From the NCBI RefSeq assembly GCF_018860545.1, contig NZ_JAHKPN010000026.1, forward strand, positions 62,001 to 126,000: 64,000 nucleotides of DNA. Direction: 5' to 3'. The position numbers were made by a program, and so were the translations under genes. Position 1 is the stretch's first letter. The number at the start of each line of letters is the position of its first letter. Origin of the DNA: Winogradskyella psychrotolerans (GTDB lineage: Bacteria; Bacteroidota; Bacteroidia; Flavobacteriales; Flavobacteriaceae). The notes under the pieces are model-generated. The model worked only from the letters and a program-made list of their open reading frames with translations, was not told where the DNA came from and searched no databases. Below, piece after piece: positions 16,891-25,087 of this stretch.

Positions 16891-18543
16891 TTACTCTATC
16901 TTTTTTCCTAGCATTTGTTGCCCTCCTTGATTCAAAGTTAAACTTTCAATTTTACCCTCAGTACTTCTATTAAACAAAATTTCAGCGGGAACAACTTTTA
17001 AAAAGAACTTATCTTTCTCATTGGCAAATATTTCAACTTCTCCTTGGCCAGTTGCAATAGCATATGTTTTATTGTCTCTAACAGAAATACTGATGTGAAA
17101 CATGGGTTGTATTTCATATTTTCCAATGTATTCAGTTAAGATCTCATTAGATAATTGAATTTCTTTACGTTCAGAAGGAGGTGCTTTGTCAATACCTCTT
17201 CCAATACTTGTATTGCCATTTGTTGTCATTTTAACCATGCGTTGCTCGTTTTCAAAATAAAAATCATAAGATGTACTTCCTCCATCAAAAATAAAGTTTG
17301 AAGCCGTCATGGGGTAAATTTTCAAATTCGTACTACCTTCTCGTTGGCTAAATAATTGATTATCTTTTATTGTAATATGTCTAATAATGTTATTGTCGAA
17401 TTCGTAAGCGCCAAGCCATTGTGATAATTGCTCTGTGTTTAACGTAATAGCGTCTTCTTTTTTAGGAAATGGTTTGCCAATTGCCATTGCAGCTATATTT
17501 GTAGTAATTGCTCCAACGCTACCGCAGTCGCAATTAGTTAATCCAATAACATAAACATTTTCTTCAGGTAGAAAAATACCATTACTAGAATACCCGAAAA
17601 TACCACCAGAATGCTCAATTGTTTTAGAGCCATTAATAGTGCCTTTTGTAAAGCCATACCCATATGAAATAGTTTCTCCAGAAGCTAACTTAGAACCATT
17701 TACAGCTTTGTCTAAGGACGTTTTTTTAATCAATATATTAGCGCTTAATGCATTTTGCCATTTGAGTAGATCTTCGGTGGTAGACATAATAGAACCTGCA
17801 GCATAAGGTAAGGTTAGACTTAAATAATCTGCATTCCTAAAGCCAGATGCAGTTTCAGAATAGCCACTCGCTCTATTGGGAATCAATTCTAACATACTGC
17901 CGTAGTATGAATTTTTCATATCTATTTTATCAAAAATATGCGTTTTTATAAAGTCGGCATAACTTTGCCCACTAACAACTTCTATAATATGACCTAAAAG
18001 AATATAGCCAGAGTTATTATATCGAAATTCCGTATCTGGATCGAAATCCATTGGCAGATTTTTAAATGTATCAATAAGCTCGGTAGGAGTCATATCCGTT
18101 CTGGCTAAACTTATAAAACTTGGAACATCGGTATAACTTTTTATGCCAGAGGTATGATTAAGTAAATTGTGTATGGTAATCGTTTTACCGTATGTAGGAT
18201 AATCTGCTATATACTTGGTAATGTCATCTGTTATTTTGAGTTTACCTTGTTCTTCTAGCATTAAAATAGCAACTGCGGTAAATTGTTTAGTTATAGACCC
18301 AATTTCAAAAACATGTTTTGGATTGGTTTTAACTGATAGTTCTAGGTTGGACATACCGAAACCATTCATATATATGATTTTTCCGTCTTTAGCAACAAGT
18401 ATGGAAATTCCAGGTGTATCTGCAGTATACTGGTCGCTAATGTATGTGTTAATACTTTTTTCGAGGTTTTGAGATGCAATTGATGGTGCTAAACATATAC
18501 ATAGACCAAATAATAGCATAGAAAGTTGGTGATGAATTCTCAT
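16891..18543 (-). CDS. Secreted serine hydrolase, beta-lactamase / class C PBP family
   Basis: This 550-residue protein has a signal peptide (about 1-25, SIASQ) and a beta-lactamase-type catalytic domain at about 30-350: SITK at 83-86 (nucleophile Ser83, base Lys86), YNN at 175-177, and a GG-type third motif in EHSGGIFGYSS near residue 315. A C-terminal region of about 180 residues contains two lipocalin-like DUF3471-type segments (EYIGKYEIQPMFHISI). Such enzymes are usually D-aminopeptidases, esterases or penicillin-binding-protein relatives rather than true beta-lactamases. Its 5' side carries a 349-bp gap with a terminator for the upstream Crp gene, so it has its own promoter. Confidence 0.9.
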   Translation of the reverse strand: MRIHHQLSMLLFGLCICLAPSIASQNLEKSINTYISDQYTADTPGISILVAKDGKIIYMNGFGMSNLELSVKTNPKHVFEIGSITKQFTAVAILMLEEQGKLKITDDITKYIADYPTYGKTITIHNLLNHTSGIKSYTDVPSFISLARTDMTPTELIDTFKNLPMDFDPDTEFRYNNSGYILLGHIIEVVSGQSYADFIKTHIFDKIDMKNSYYGSMLELIPNRASGYSETASGFRNADYLSLTLPYAAGSIMSTTEDLLKWQNALSANILIKKTSLDKAVNGSKLASGETISYGYGFTKGTINGSKTIEHSGGIFGYSSNGIFLPEENVYVIGLTNCDCGSVGAITTNIAAMAIGKPFPKKEDAITLNTEQLSQWLGAYEFDNNIIRHITIKDNQLFSQREGSTNLKIYPMTASNFIFDGGSTSYDFYFENEQRMVKMTTNGNTSIGRGIDKAPPSERKEIQLSNEILTEYIGKYEIQPMFHISISVRDNKTYAIATGQGEVEIFANEKDKFFLKVVPAEILFNRSTEGKIESLTLNQGGQQMLGKKIE

Positions 18544-18735
18544 AATTTTATTTATTTGATATTTAGGTGGTTATAGGTTTTCTATAAGACGTTGGTCACT
18601 AGTATATGTTACATTAGATTATAAATAAAATTCAATAATTAACTATATACTTAATTAATACTCTAAAAATTTTTAACCCATAATGGTACTGCGAGTTCCA
18701 AATAATTACGGTTGAATTTTCATAAGATAAGGTAT

Positions 18736-18769
18736 AAAAAAAGCGCAAGTTGTACAACTTGCGCTTTTT
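18736..18769. terminator. Hairpin terminator downstream of Crp/Fnr gene
   Basis: A 26-bp perfect palindrome at 18741-18766 (half-site AAGCGCAAGTTGT) is flanked by A and T runs, giving a strong intrinsic terminator in either direction. It is about 125 nt past the stop codon of the Crp/Fnr gene. Confidence 0.85.
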
Positions 18770-18821
18770 AGCTATTAATCATTCATTAGGGAAAAAAATG
18801 ATAGTACAATATAGTTAGGGA

Positions 18822-18837
18822 TTTGTACCGGTACAAA
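18822..18837. promoter_or_regulatory. Perfect 16-bp palindrome of unknown role
   Basis: TTTGTACCGGTACAAA is fully self-complementary. It lies 55 nt after the Crp/Fnr stop codon and before that gene's terminator, so it is either in the 3' untranslated RNA or a protein-binding site. It is GC-richer in its centre than the surroundings. Confidence 0.35.
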
Positions 18838-18892
18838 GTTATAAGGTTTAGTGATTATAAAAATTGATGTATGTTAAGAAATAGCAGATTGT

Positions 18893-19477
18893 CTAAGAAT
18901 TATATAATTCTTTTTTAATCCTACTTAAACTTTCTGTAGTGATACCTAAATACGATGAAATATGATAATTTTTTAATTTTTTCACAATATGTTGATGGGT
19001 AATTAGGAATATAAGGTATCTCTCCTTGGCGGATTGGGATAAACTTACCAGTATTCTTTTTTGAAAAGCGGCAAATGCAACCTCTAATTTCTTTCTGATA
19101 AAAGTTTCGGTTTGAGGAATAGCTGAGTATAAATATTCTTTGTCAGCACTTGAGATTGCGTATACTGTAGCGTCTTCAATAACTTCAAGATTCATTATAG
19201 CTTTGGAATTAGAAAAATAGGCTGTAAAATCAGTGATCCACCAATCTTTTATCCCAAATTGAACGGTATGTTCTTTTCCTGAGCCATCTAAGTAATAGGT
19301 TCTTAAGCAACCATCATGGATGTAATACATATCATCAACAACACTATGCGCTTTAAATATATGTGTTCCTTTTTTGAACTCCATTTTTTTAAATACGCTT
19401 GAAATTATGTTTAGCTCTTCATCTGAAAATGAGAGTCCTTTAAATATTTGCTTAATAATAGCGTTGTCTTTCTGCAC
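18893..19477 (-). CDS. Crp/Fnr family transcriptional regulator
   Basis: A 194-residue protein with a cyclic-nucleotide-binding-type beta-roll at about 20-120 (GTHIFKAHSVVDDMYYIHDGCLRTYY, KEHTVQFGIKDWWITD) and a C-terminal helix-turn-helix at about 165-194 (YHISSYLGITTESLSRIKKELY). The phosphate-binding cassette residues of true cAMP receptors are not conserved, as in most flavobacterial members of this family. The downstream HTH is short, typical of the 190-residue Bacteroidota subgroup. It is followed by a strong terminator, so it is a single gene. Targets are unknown. Confidence 0.9.
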   Translation of the reverse strand: MQKDNAIIKQIFKGLSFSDEELNIISSVFKKMEFKKGTHIFKAHSVVDDMYYIHDGCLRTYYLDGSGKEHTVQFGIKDWWITDFTAYFSNSKAIMNLEVIEDATVYAISSADKEYLYSAIPQTETFIRKKLEVAFAAFQKRILVSLSQSAKERYLIFLITHQHIVKKLKNYHISSYLGITTESLSRIKKELYNS

Positions 19478-19671
19478 TTAAAACTCATATTGATTCTATC
19501 AATGTATGTAAATACTTTGATATGAGTTACTTAAAATCGATGCGCTAATTTAAATAAATGTTGATGCGATTTTTAATGTAAGAAAAAACCACTTTATTAA
19601 CTAAAAAAATACCTTTAGACTTTAAAATAACTTTTGCTAAATTGATAAGATGACTATAGTCACTCTGAAAA

Positions 19672-20673
19672 TTACAACACTTTAATGCTGTAGGTTGCCA
19701 CGATATCATTCTTTATTTTTAAATGGACGTCGTATAAACCTTTGTGGTTAAAACTGTACTTGAATGTTATTATTTCATTTTTATTTATAACATCATGTAT
19801 TTTATACGGTAATTGATCAGTTCCTGAAATTTGAACAAGTGAAATTGTACTTGTAGCAATGTCATTTAATGATTTAAACTGAAAGGTGATGTCTTCATTC
19901 TTCGTAATTGTTGTATTCAATTTCTTAGGACTAATAGGAATTATTTTATGCTCAAATGTTTCTCCATACACTATGGGTTCAGCTACAAATTTCATAGTTT
20001 TTAAAGTGTCATTAAGAAACCATTTTTTTTGGAGTGGAATATGGTTTTTTGCAAATAAAATTGGATCGGTAAGAAAATAACCATCATTATAATCCGAAAT
20101 AAAAAAGCTTTTGTCCATCATGTAACCGCTAGACCAAGTGGCATCACATACATACCACTTGTTGTTTAATTTTACGGCATTCCAAGAGTGGTTTAAGTTT
20201 TCTAGTTTTTCGACGTTAGTTTCAAAAGATCTGCCGTAACCATCTATTATTATACATTCTATATCGGCAATAAAACATAATTCCTTAATAAGATACGCAT
20301 AACCCGTGCACATCGTTTTTTTCTGATTTCGTAATTTTTTAAATGCTATTTTCTTGAAGTGATTATTCCATACTACATAGCCTAAACTATCACTTTTAAA
20401 TTTTTTTCGCGCTCTACTGACTTTATTATGTTGATTAAAATCCCCTTTAATATTGGTACAAACCCAAGTATAAATAGCTCTAAATTTTTCAACATCTGTG
20501 GTGAGATTTCTTGTTAGTTTGTGCGCTAAAACAGATAAATTCTCTAAGCTATGACCTTCATTTAATTTGGCTGTATTATCTGCTTTTATAAAATCGATGT
20601 TTTTAAAATCTGATACTTGAGCGTTAGAATTATTAAAGAGCACAACTAAAAAGATGACAAACCAATTTTTCAT
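19672..20673 (-). CDS. Secreted transglutaminase-like domain protein
   Basis: The 333-residue protein has a signal peptide (about 1-18, FNNSNAQ) and a transglutaminase-like core with the papain-type triad visible: Cys122 in KTMCTGYA, His162 in NHSWNAV, Asp177 in CDATW. The N-terminal FRAIYTWVCTNIKGD stretch is typical of this family. A beta-rich C-terminal domain of about 120 residues follows. It starts 12 nt after the CarboxypepD_reg-like gene upstream, so the two form an operon. Family members act as proteases or amidases or bind cell wall; the substrate here is unknown. Confidence 0.85.
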   Translation of the reverse strand: MKNWFVIFLVVLFNNSNAQVSDFKNIDFIKADNTAKLNEGHSLENLSVLAHKLTRNLTTDVEKFRAIYTWVCTNIKGDFNQHNKVSRARKKFKSDSLGYVVWNNHFKKIAFKKLRNQKKTMCTGYAYLIKELCFIADIECIIIDGYGRSFETNVEKLENLNHSWNAVKLNNKWYVCDATWSSGYMMDKSFFISDYNDGYFLTDPILFAKNHIPLQKKWFLNDTLKTMKFVAEPIVYGETFEHKIIPISPKKLNTTITKNEDITFQFKSLNDIATSTISLVQISGTDQLPYKIHDVINKNEIITFKYSFNHKGLYDVHLKIKNDIVATYSIKVL

Positions 20674-20685
20674 AACATCAAAAGA

Positions 20686-21363
20686 TTAGTCTCTTTTAGA
20701 TTTGTAAATGTCTTTGACAGCTACTTTACCCAAAATCATACACGAATCCACTTTCATATCAATATTAAGTTCAATTTTTGAAGCTGAATCTTTGTTTTCA
20801 ATAATTACTTTTTGAGATTCAAAACCAAGATAGCTAATGACTAAAACATCTCCTATTTTAAGTTTTTCTGGAAAGGTGAAATTTCCGTCAAAATCAGTAG
20901 CAATGCCAACTGTCGTACCTTGTAAAACTACATTTGCGCCAGGAAGTGGTGAATCTCCTTCGGTTACATTACCTTTTACAATGATATTTTTTTCGAATTT
21001 AGTGGCTTTACGTTCAGATGTGTTTTGTTTTGGTTCAATCGTGTTTGTTGTGTTTTGCGCCTGTGAGGTAAAACTAGAGAAGAGTGCTACACAAGCTAAT
21101 CCGATGCCACTTAGGAAACTTAATCGCTTATTGTTTTTCGGTTTTTTAGTGTATTCGCCTAACTGATTTTTGTTAAAACGACCACAGGTATTTTGAGTAG
21201 ACTTGTTTTTAAAGAAAATGATAATTTCTTCTGCATTCATTTGCGTAAAGTCAATGACTTCTTTTTCGCATGAGCTGCAAAAACCACCTTTCTCAGTTGG
21301 TGAAAATTGATTAAAGTTTTCTGAACATGGTTTTTTAATGTCTAAGTTGAATTGATTCTGCAT
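20686..21363 (-). CDS. Membrane protein: N-terminal Cys motif, TM segment, CarboxypepD_reg-like domain
   Basis: In this 225-residue protein the first 70 residues carry a cysteine-rich motif (KPCSENFNQFSPTEKGGFC, then SSCEKEVIDFTQM), with Cys spacing that could bind a metal. A hydrophobic segment follows at about 82-103 (LSFLSGIGLACVALFSSFTS), then a carboxypeptidase regulatory-like (beta-sandwich) domain at about 128-205 (VKGNVTEGDSPLPGANVVLQ, GTTVGIATDFDGNFTF). The N-terminal motif recurs in flavobacterial proteins in my experience, but I know of no assigned function. The layout puts the Cys module in the cytoplasm and the beta-sandwich outside. It is the first gene of an operon with the transglutaminase-like gene. 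Confidence 0.8.
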   Translation of the reverse strand: MQNQFNLDIKKPCSENFNQFSPTEKGGFCSSCEKEVIDFTQMNAEEIIIFFKNKSTQNTCGRFNKNQLGEYTKKPKNNKRLSFLSGIGLACVALFSSFTSQAQNTTNTIEPKQNTSERKATKFEKNIIVKGNVTEGDSPLPGANVVLQGTTVGIATDFDGNFTFPEKLKIGDVLVISYLGFESQKVIIENKDSASKIELNIDMKVDSCMILGKVAVKDIYKSKRD

Positions 21364-21482
21364 GATATAAAGTTTTAATGTTAGTATACCTCAAACTTAG
21401 GTATCAATTCAAGAATAGAAAACGAAGGTTTAGTTAACGCTGCTTTTTGATGCGTAACATAGCGCTTTCAGTTAGTTTGTAA

Positions 21483-21518
21483 AAAATAAAAAACCACTTT
21501 GAATTAACAAAGTGGTTT
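21483..21518 (-). terminator. Hairpin terminator downstream of htpG
   Basis: Stem AAACCACTTTG (21491-21501) and CAAAGTGGTTT (21508-21518), 6-nt loop. On the minus strand it is followed by a T-rich run, fitting termination of htpG 130 nt after its stop codon. A 19-nt sequence beside it (21521-21539) resembles one beside the terminator at 4454. Confidence 0.8.
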
Positions 21519-21647
21519 TAGTCTTGACTCTTAGATCTAAAAGCGAAGCGGTCATTTATCTATTTAATCATATAGCTACGCTGATTATTTTTGAAAGCAC
21601 GTTTTTGTTATCCATATTTTAAAAAAAAATATGAGACAAAAATCTAC

Positions 21648-23558
21648 TTACTTTAATAATTCATAACTACGCTTAATGAAGTTCGTTAACTCTTCTCCTT
21701 TTAATAGGCCTTGAGATAAACGTGCTAAATCTAAACTTTGCGTGATTAAACGCTCTTGTTTCTTTTTAGTTTTAGTTTCTAAAATTTCACCTACCAATGC
21801 TGAGTTCGTGTTTACGATAAGATTATGAATTTCTGGCATATTACCAAACATATTCATTCCTCCACCACCAGTTTGCTGCATCTCTTTCATTCTACGCATA
21901 AATTCTGGTTGTGTAATGATGAATGGAGAGGCATCGCTATCCATAGCTTCGAGTTGCACAGAGAATTTTTCAGAAGGAATTACTTCTTTTAAAAGTGTGT
22001 CTAATTCAGTTTGCTGCTCTTCTGTTAATTTAGAAATAGTGTTATCGTCTTTCTTAATTAAGTTATCAATATGATCTCCATCTACACGTGCAAAAGAAAT
22101 ATTTTCTTTAGTCGATTCTAGTTTCTGAATTAAATGTGATACAATTGGAGAATCTAATAATAACACTTCATAGCCTTTAGCTTTAGCTGCTTCAATGTAG
22201 CTATGTTGTTGGTCTTTATCAGAAGCATAAAGAATTACGAGCTTACCGTCCTTATCCGTTTGTGTTGCTTTTATTTTGTTGAAAAGCTCTTCATAGGTAT
22301 AGAATTTACCATCAACTGTTGGATATAAGGCAAAAGCATCTGCTTTTTCAAAGAATTTTTCTTCAGATAGCATTCCGTATTCAATGACGATTTTAATATC
22401 ATCCCATTTGGCTTCAAAATCTTCACGATTGGCGTTGAATAATGATTTCAACTTATCAGCTACTTTACGCGTGATGTAAGATGAAATTTTCTTTACAGCT
22501 CCATCAGCTTGCAAGTAAGAACGCGATACGTTTAATGGAATATCTGGTGAATCAATTACACCACGTAACATGGTTAAGAATTCTGGTACAATCCCTTCAA
22601 CATTATCCGTTACATACACTTGGTTTTGATACAATTGAATCTTATCCTTTTGCATGTTCATATCGTTCGTCATCTTAGGGAAATACAAGATTCCTGTTAA
22701 GTTGAATGGATAATCTACATTTAAATGGATATTGAAAAGTGGCTCTTCAAATTGCATAGGATACAATTCTCTATAGAATCCTTTATAATCTTCAGGTTCT
22801 AATTCAGACGGTTGTTTGGTCCAAGCCGGATTTGGGTTGTTAATGATATTATCAACCGTAATTTGTTTATGTGGCTCCGTTGTTTCTTTTCCTTCAGCGT
22901 CTGTTGTGGTTTGTGGAGTAAAGTCTGGGTCGTTTACTTCCTTCGTTCCAAACTTAATTGGCACAGGCATAAACTTGTTATACTTATTTAATAACTCGCT
23001 GATTCTGTTTTCTTCTAAAAACTCAGTAGAATCTTCAGCAATATGAAGGATGATTTCTGTACCTCTAGTTTCCTTATCCGATGGTTCTAACGTAAATTCT
23101 GGAGACCCATCACATGTCCAATGTGCAGCTTCAGCACCAGTATGGGACTTAGTGATAATTTCAACTTTTTCTGCAACCATAAAAGCAGAGTAAAATCCAA
23201 GACCAAAGTGTCCAATAATTCCTGAATCTTTAGCAGAATCTTTATACTTGTCTAAGAATTCTTCTGCACCAGAAAAAGCGACTTGGTTAATATATTTTTC
23301 AACCTCTTCGGCAGTCATCCCTAAACCTTGGTCAATGATGTGAAGTTTTTTACCTTCTTTATCAATCTTTACTTCAATTATTGGGTTTCCGTATTCAGCT
23401 TTAGATTCGCCAATTTGAGTAAGGTGTTTTAATTTTAGTGTGGCATCTGTACCATTACTAATAAGCTCACGTAAAAATATTTCGTGATCGCTGTATAAGA
23501 ACTTTTTAATTAGCGGAAAGATATTCTCTACCGATACATTAATACTTCCTTTTGTCAT
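21648..23558 (-). CDS. htpG: Molecular chaperone HtpG (Hsp90 family)
   Basis: A full-length 636-residue bacterial Hsp90. The N-terminal GHKL ATPase domain shows ELISNGTDATLKLKHL, IIDQGLGMTAEEV and IGHFGLGFYSAFMVAEKVEI. The middle domain has the conserved Arg in GVIDSPDIPLNVSRSYLQ. The C-terminal dimerisation domain ends without the eukaryotic MEEVD. It is an ATP-driven chaperone for client folding under stress. The gene stands alone, divergent from the KAS III gene. A half-copy of the palindromic repeat sits 19 nt before its start codon, so it would be in the 5' leader, and the 235-bp upstream region holds a 14-bp palindrome and a TGTGAC-N5-GACACA inverted repeat. Confidence 0.98.
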   Translation of the reverse strand: MTKGSINVSVENIFPLIKKFLYSDHEIFLRELISNGTDATLKLKHLTQIGESKAEYGNPIIEVKIDKEGKKLHIIDQGLGMTAEEVEKYINQVAFSGAEEFLDKYKDSAKDSGIIGHFGLGFYSAFMVAEKVEIITKSHTGAEAAHWTCDGSPEFTLEPSDKETRGTEIILHIAEDSTEFLEENRISELLNKYNKFMPVPIKFGTKEVNDPDFTPQTTTDAEGKETTEPHKQITVDNIINNPNPAWTKQPSELEPEDYKGFYRELYPMQFEEPLFNIHLNVDYPFNLTGILYFPKMTNDMNMQKDKIQLYQNQVYVTDNVEGIVPEFLTMLRGVIDSPDIPLNVSRSYLQADGAVKKISSYITRKVADKLKSLFNANREDFEAKWDDIKIVIEYGMLSEEKFFEKADAFALYPTVDGKFYTYEELFNKIKATQTDKDGKLVILYASDKDQQHSYIEAAKAKGYEVLLLDSPIVSHLIQKLESTKENISFARVDGDHIDNLIKKDDNTISKLTEEQQTELDTLLKEVIPSEKFSVQLEAMDSDASPFIITQPEFMRRMKEMQQTGGGGMNMFGNMPEIHNLIVNTNSALVGEILETKTKKKQERLITQSLDLARLSQGLLKGEELTNFIKRSYELLK

Positions 23559-23573
23559 TTTTATGTGGTTTTT

Positions 23574-23597
23574 GTCATTCCTGCGAAGGCAGGAATC
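23574..23597. repeat. Dispersed palindromic element, copy 2 (half element)
   Basis: GTCATTCC at 23574-23581 begins the same hairpin as copy 1, TTCCTGCGAAGGCAGGAA at 23578-23595, identical over all 18 bases. The second hairpin is absent. It sits 19 nt upstream of the htpG start codon, in the same orientation relative to the gene as the other copies. Confidence 0.8.
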
Positions 23598-23658
23598 TAA
23601 TTAATTATTGTTTTCATTACATTTTACTACTAGTCAAATAAAATACCAAGTCTTAAAA

Positions 23659-23693
23659 TGTGACAAAGTGACACAAGTATTATGCATGCATAA
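23659..23693. promoter_or_regulatory. Inverted repeats in the htpG / KAS III divergent region
   Basis: TGTGACAAAGTGACACA (23660-23676) is an inverted repeat with one mismatch in each half-site, and TTATGCATGCATAA (23680-23693) is a perfect 14-bp palindrome directly beside it. Both lie between divergent start codons and could be operators. No factor can be named. Confidence 0.35.
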
Positions 23694-23793
23694 CGAATGT
23701 AAATTCTAATAAAAGTAAATTGTTTGAGATATCTTAAATTGCTAAACTAAATAATGAGTTTTCCGATATCTCGGGAACGAAAATAAATTCTCG

Positions 23794-24804
23794 ATGTACA
23801 ATTCTAAAATAATAGGCTTAGGTAAATATGTGCCAGATAATATTGTAACTAATGATGACTTGTCTAAGCTCATGGATACTAATGATGAATGGATACAAGA
23901 ACGCACAGGTATTAAAGAACGTCGTTGGGTAGAAAAGGGTAGTGGTGATACTACAGCAACTATGGGCGTGAAAGCTGCTAAAATTGCAATAGAACGGTCG
24001 GGTTTAGATAAAGATGATATTGACTTCATCATTTTCGCCACCTTAAGTCCAGATATGTATTTTCCTGGTCCTGGCGTGCAAGTACAGCATGCTTTAGATA
24101 TTAAAACCATTGGAGCTCTTGATGTTCGTAACCAATGTTCTGGATTTGTCTATGCGATGTCTGTTGCTGATAACTTTATTAAAACAGGGATGTATAAGAA
24201 TATTCTTGTTATTGGAAGTGAATTACATTCTTTTGGTTTAGATAAAACGACAAGAGGTCGTGGAGTATCTGTAATATTTGGTGATGGAGCAGGAGCTGCA
24301 GTTTTAACTAGAGAAGAAGATAATAGTAAAGGTGTTTTATCAACCCATTTACATTCGCAAGGAGAACATGCTGAAGAATTAGTACTCATTGCTCCAGGAA
24401 TGGGTAAACGTTGGGTCAGTGATATTTTAGCTGATAATGATCCTGATGATGTCAGTTATTTTCCACACATGAATGGACAATTTGTATTCAAAAACGCCGT
24501 GGTTCGTTTTAGTGAAGTGATTATGGAGGGTTTAATGAAAAACAAGCTTGAGGTTTCTGATATCGATATGTTAATTCCGCATCAAGCCAATTTAAGAATC
24601 TCACAATTTATACAGCGTAAGTTTAAGTTAAGCGATGATCAAGTATTTAACAATATACAGAAATACGGAAATACAACGGCAGCCTCTATTCCAATTGCAT
24701 TAACTGAAGCTTGGGAAGAAGGTAAAATAAAAGAGGGAGATACCGTTGTATTAGCTGCTTTTGGTAGTGGCTTTACTTGGGGAAGTGTGATTATGAAGTG
24801 GTAA
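23794..24804 (+). CDS. Beta-ketoacyl-ACP synthase III family enzyme (FabH-like)
   Basis: The 336-residue thiolase-fold enzyme shows the KAS III triad: Cys115 in DVRNQCSGFVYA, His263 in IPHQANLRI, Asn293 in YGNTTAAS. The C-terminal GSGFTWG signature is also present, as is DTNDEWIQERTGIKERRW near the N-terminus. It would condense an acyl-CoA with malonyl-ACP to start fatty-acid or related chains. It has no fab neighbours, so it could be the housekeeping FabH or a paralogue with another primer preference. The start at 23794 gives the conserved N-terminus MYNSKIIGLGKYVP. An antisense open frame at 23742-24110 is a shadow. Confidence 0.93.
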   Translation: MYNSKIIGLGKYVPDNIVTNDDLSKLMDTNDEWIQERTGIKERRWVEKGSGDTTATMGVKAAKIAIERSGLDKDDIDFIIFATLSPDMYFPGPGVQVQHALDIKTIGALDVRNQCSGFVYAMSVADNFIKTGMYKNILVIGSELHSFGLDKTTRGRGVSVIFGDGAGAAVLTREEDNSKGVLSTHLHSQGEHAEELVLIAPGMGKRWVSDILADNDPDDVSYFPHMNGQFVFKNAVVRFSEVIMEGLMKNKLEVSDIDMLIPHQANLRISQFIQRKFKLSDDQVFNNIQKYGNTTAASIPIALTEAWEEGKIKEGDTVVLAAFGSGFTWGSVIMKW

Positions 24805-24892
24805 AAAAATCCCTTTAAAAAAAAGGGATCTCATGAAGTTTAAATCAAAATTATTGGTTAAAAATATTATATAAAAACGAGAAAGATTAATT

Positions 24893-25075
24893 ATGAAAAA
24901 TAACTTGGGATTTGTCGGATTTATTGCAATTATTTTTTTGACTTTTGGAATTACGTATTTAGATTTTGATAATTTAAATTTTGAAGATAATTACAAGGCA
25001 TATGTAATGTTAATCGTCGGGATTTTATTGTTTTCTTTTGTGTTTTATGGACGTAAAAAGAACAGCAACGACTAA
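24893..25075 (+). CDS. Small two-segment membrane protein
   Basis: A 60-residue protein with two hydrophobic segments (about 5-23 and 38-53) separated by an acidic loop (DFDNLNFEDNYK), ending in a basic tail GRKKNSND. No family recognised. It begins 88 nt after the KAS III stop and ends 12 nt before the amidohydrolase start, suggesting co-expression with the latter. The two segments would place both ends in the cytoplasm. Confidence 0.6.
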   Translation: MKNNLGFVGFIAIIFLTFGITYLDFDNLNFEDNYKAYVMLIVGILLFSFVFYGRKKNSND

Positions 25076-25087
25076 ACCTCATTCTCA

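Larger units (their letters stand above)
18544..18892. other. Intergenic region with terminator and a 16-bp palindrome
   Basis: This 349-bp gap separates the serine hydrolase (start at 18543, minus) from the Crp/Fnr regulator (stop at 18893, minus). It holds a hairpin terminator (18736-18769), a perfect palindrome TTTGTACCGGTACAAA (18822-18837), and AT-rich sequence upstream of the hydrolase where its promoter must lie. No open frame of credible length and no RNA gene was seen. Confidence 0.7.

Noticed and set aside
23742..24110. 122-codon minus-strand frame
   Set aside because: Antisense to the KAS III gene with intact catalytic residues.
24809..24829. Possible terminator after KAS III gene
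   Set aside because: Stem ATCCC/GGGAT is short, the loop is a long A run and no T tract follows on the plus strand.
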